In this document: positions 63,055 through 64,000 of the stretch, in pieces
Numbering within the stretch: the first letter of the stretch is position 1
How the letters are laid out: each line of letters starts with the position of its first letter
Assembly: GCA_900766815.1 (NCBI GenBank)
Contig: CAAFWV010000069.1
Location: forward strand, 13,315 to 77,314
From: Lachnospiraceae bacterium
Lineage (GTDB): Bacteria > Bacillota > Clostridia > Lachnospirales > Lachnospiraceae
Direction of reading: 5' to 3'
DNA: 64,000 bases
Notes under the pieces: model-generated
What the model was told of the DNA's origin: nothing
The model's database searches: none
The model's input: only the letters and a program-made list of their open reading frames with translations
Translations under genes and position numbers: made by a program

Positions 63055-63738
63055 TTATACTTCATCCAGCGGAACAAGCCTGCCATCCTTATTAGTATAG
63101 GTATCAAGTCTGCAGACCATATAATCCAAAGCCTTGAATTCCGCGCCGCAATAATCACATAAAGCTTTGATTACTGTTATTGCCTTTATATTGCCCCCGC
63201 TGCTGGCATCAAGAAAGCAGGTAAAGAATAATCCTGATTCATCGAAGGCTGCTTCATATATTCCGGGCTTAATGTCTACAGTCAAAGTATTCTTCTTGGT
63301 CTCCTTGGTAATCATAATCTCATTTTGCGCAAGGAAGCCCTCAAGAGTATCAATTAATGATGCATCAAAGCACTCTCCCGATTTAAGGCTAACCTTATAC
63401 CCGGCCGCTGCAACAGAAGCCATAGCATTCTTGGCATCATCCGGGAGCGCAACCACATTCTCAATTACAATTCCCGGAACCATAACACTGTTAAGCTTAA
63501 CTTTAATATCCTCACAGCTACTTTCCGATGCCATCTCTATATCCAGATATTCTCCATCGGATTCCATGCCGACCCCCAGAGGCTGTGCGAAGCTCATAAT
63601 CTGATGTGGCGAATAGCCTGTCGAATATGCAATATCAACTCCCGACTTACGCATACTCTTCTGAAAATAACGCATGATATCAAGATGGCCTATATATCTT
63701 ACAGCGCCATGCTTGGAAAACTTAATTCTAACCTTCAT
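63055..63738 (-). CDS. DUF2344 (TIGR03936) radical-SAM-associated protein
   Basis: 227 residues with the family start KVRIKFSKHGAVRYIGHLDIMRYFQKSMRK and the PLGVGMES/EYLDIEM segment. This domain normally partners or fuses with the TIGR03960 radical SAM protein whose gene lies 9 bases upstream. Their job is unknown, though co-occurrence with rng and rplU genes suggests an RNA- or ribosome-related modification. Confidence 0.9.
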   Translation of the reverse strand: MKVRIKFSKHGAVRYIGHLDIMRYFQKSMRKSGVDIAYSTGYSPHQIMSFAQPLGVGMESDGEYLDIEMASESSCEDIKVKLNSVMVPGIVIENVVALPDDAKNAMASVAAAGYKVSLKSGECFDASLIDTLEGFLAQNEIMITKETKKNTLTVDIKPGIYEAAFDESGLFFTCFLDASSGGNIKAITVIKALCDYCGAEFKALDYMVCRLDTYTNKDGRLVPLDEV

Positions 63739-63747
63739 AGATAATCA

Positions 63748-64000
63748 TCACCTGTTAACACATATTCCGACGCCGAAGCTTCCTGCTCCACAGCCGTTAC
63801 AATTCATCTTACAGTTAGGCGTAACAACGCCCTCCCTGCTTCTCTCATATTCTCGCTTAAGGAAGCTCTTGCTTACACCACAGTCAATTACATCCCAAGG
63901 GAATACCTCATCAAGAGAACGCTCTCTGGTGGTATAGAAATCAATATCTACATTATTTTTCTCAAAAGCATCCAGCCATACATCATGCTTATAGGTATCA
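63748..64000 (-). CDS. TIGR03960-type B12-binding radical SAM protein, C-terminal part only
   Basis: The minus-strand frame enters from the right window edge and ends with TGA at 63748-63750, giving 83 visible residues. The FPWDVIDCGVSKSFL motif and the cysteine cluster CKMNCNGCGAG identify the C-terminus of TIGR03960. The radical SAM and cobalamin-binding domains lie outside the window. Partnered with the DUF2344 gene. Confidence 0.85.
   Translation of the reverse strand, partial: DTYKHDVWLDAFEKNNVDIDFYTTRERSLDEVFPWDVIDCGVSKSFLKREYERSREGVVTPNCKMNCNGCGAGSFGVGICVNR

Overview
The window looks like chromosomal core sequence from an anaerobic Firmicute, most probably a Lachnospiraceae-type Clostridia (relatives of Roseburia, Butyrivibrio or Lachnospira). 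The reasons are moderate-to-low GC, strong GGAGG-type ribosome binding sites, ATP-grade anaerobic genes (fhs, nfnAB, mgsA, fused feoAB) without respiratory genes, a gram-positive SepF/LexA/YneA set, a protease-processed L27, and gene orders typical of that family. No phage, insertion sequence, CRISPR array, rRNA or tRNA was seen. Genus assignment is inference from gene content.

Layout of the left part (1-42 kb, plus strand). A partial acidic protein and a terminator precede ftsK. These are followed by fhs, a membrane-anchored zinc-ribbon/TPR protein, nfnAB (electron-bifurcating transhydrogenase), a second zinc-ribbon membrane protein and rlmH. Next come phoH-ybeY, a flippase-like membrane protein, two FAD oxidoreductases, proB (without proA), 5-formyl-THF cyclo-ligase, miaB, mutS, mutL and miaA. 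A PLP enzyme leads into the cell-shape cluster mreBCD-PBP2-minC-rodA-mgsA-D,D-carboxypeptidase; here minD and minE are absent. A sepF group (small P-loop protein, HlyD-like protein, yggS, sepF) is followed by aroB, lspA, two RluA-family pseudouridine synthases, a cytidylate-kinase-like protein and recU.

42-52 kb holds a short histidine operon, hisZG (fused)-hisD-hisB-hisIE. The last gene carries a degenerate HisA/HisF-like barrel at its N-terminus. The operon is driven by a perfect consensus promoter with a palindrome in its spacer. Then come the L21 leader, rplU-prp-rpmA, obgE, yhbY, nadD, yqeK and rsfS.

52-55 kb is an SOS module: lexA on the minus strand faces a YneA-like LysM membrane protein across an intergenic region with three LexA-box-like sites. 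It is followed by a roughly 200-nt stretch with extensive long-range pairing (candidate structured RNA), a TtcA-like enzyme and a Xer-type recombinase.

55-64 kb runs on the minus strand. Read in transcription order it is a radical SAM protein (partial), its DUF2344 partner, a short RNase E/G, fused feoAB, an amino-acid ABC transporter (binding protein with its own embedded promoter and terminator, then permease and ATPase), a second cytidylate-kinase-like protein and an AI-2E family permease.

Most of the window is ordinary housekeeping DNA. The points most worth a second look are minC without minDE and with a degraded MinD-binding motif, the unusual histidine fusions and their promoter palindrome, the structured RNA candidate at about 53.1 kb, the large insertion in PBP2, and the Asp-to-Glu change at the catalytic base of MgsA. 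I found nothing that looks like a new defence or mobile system.
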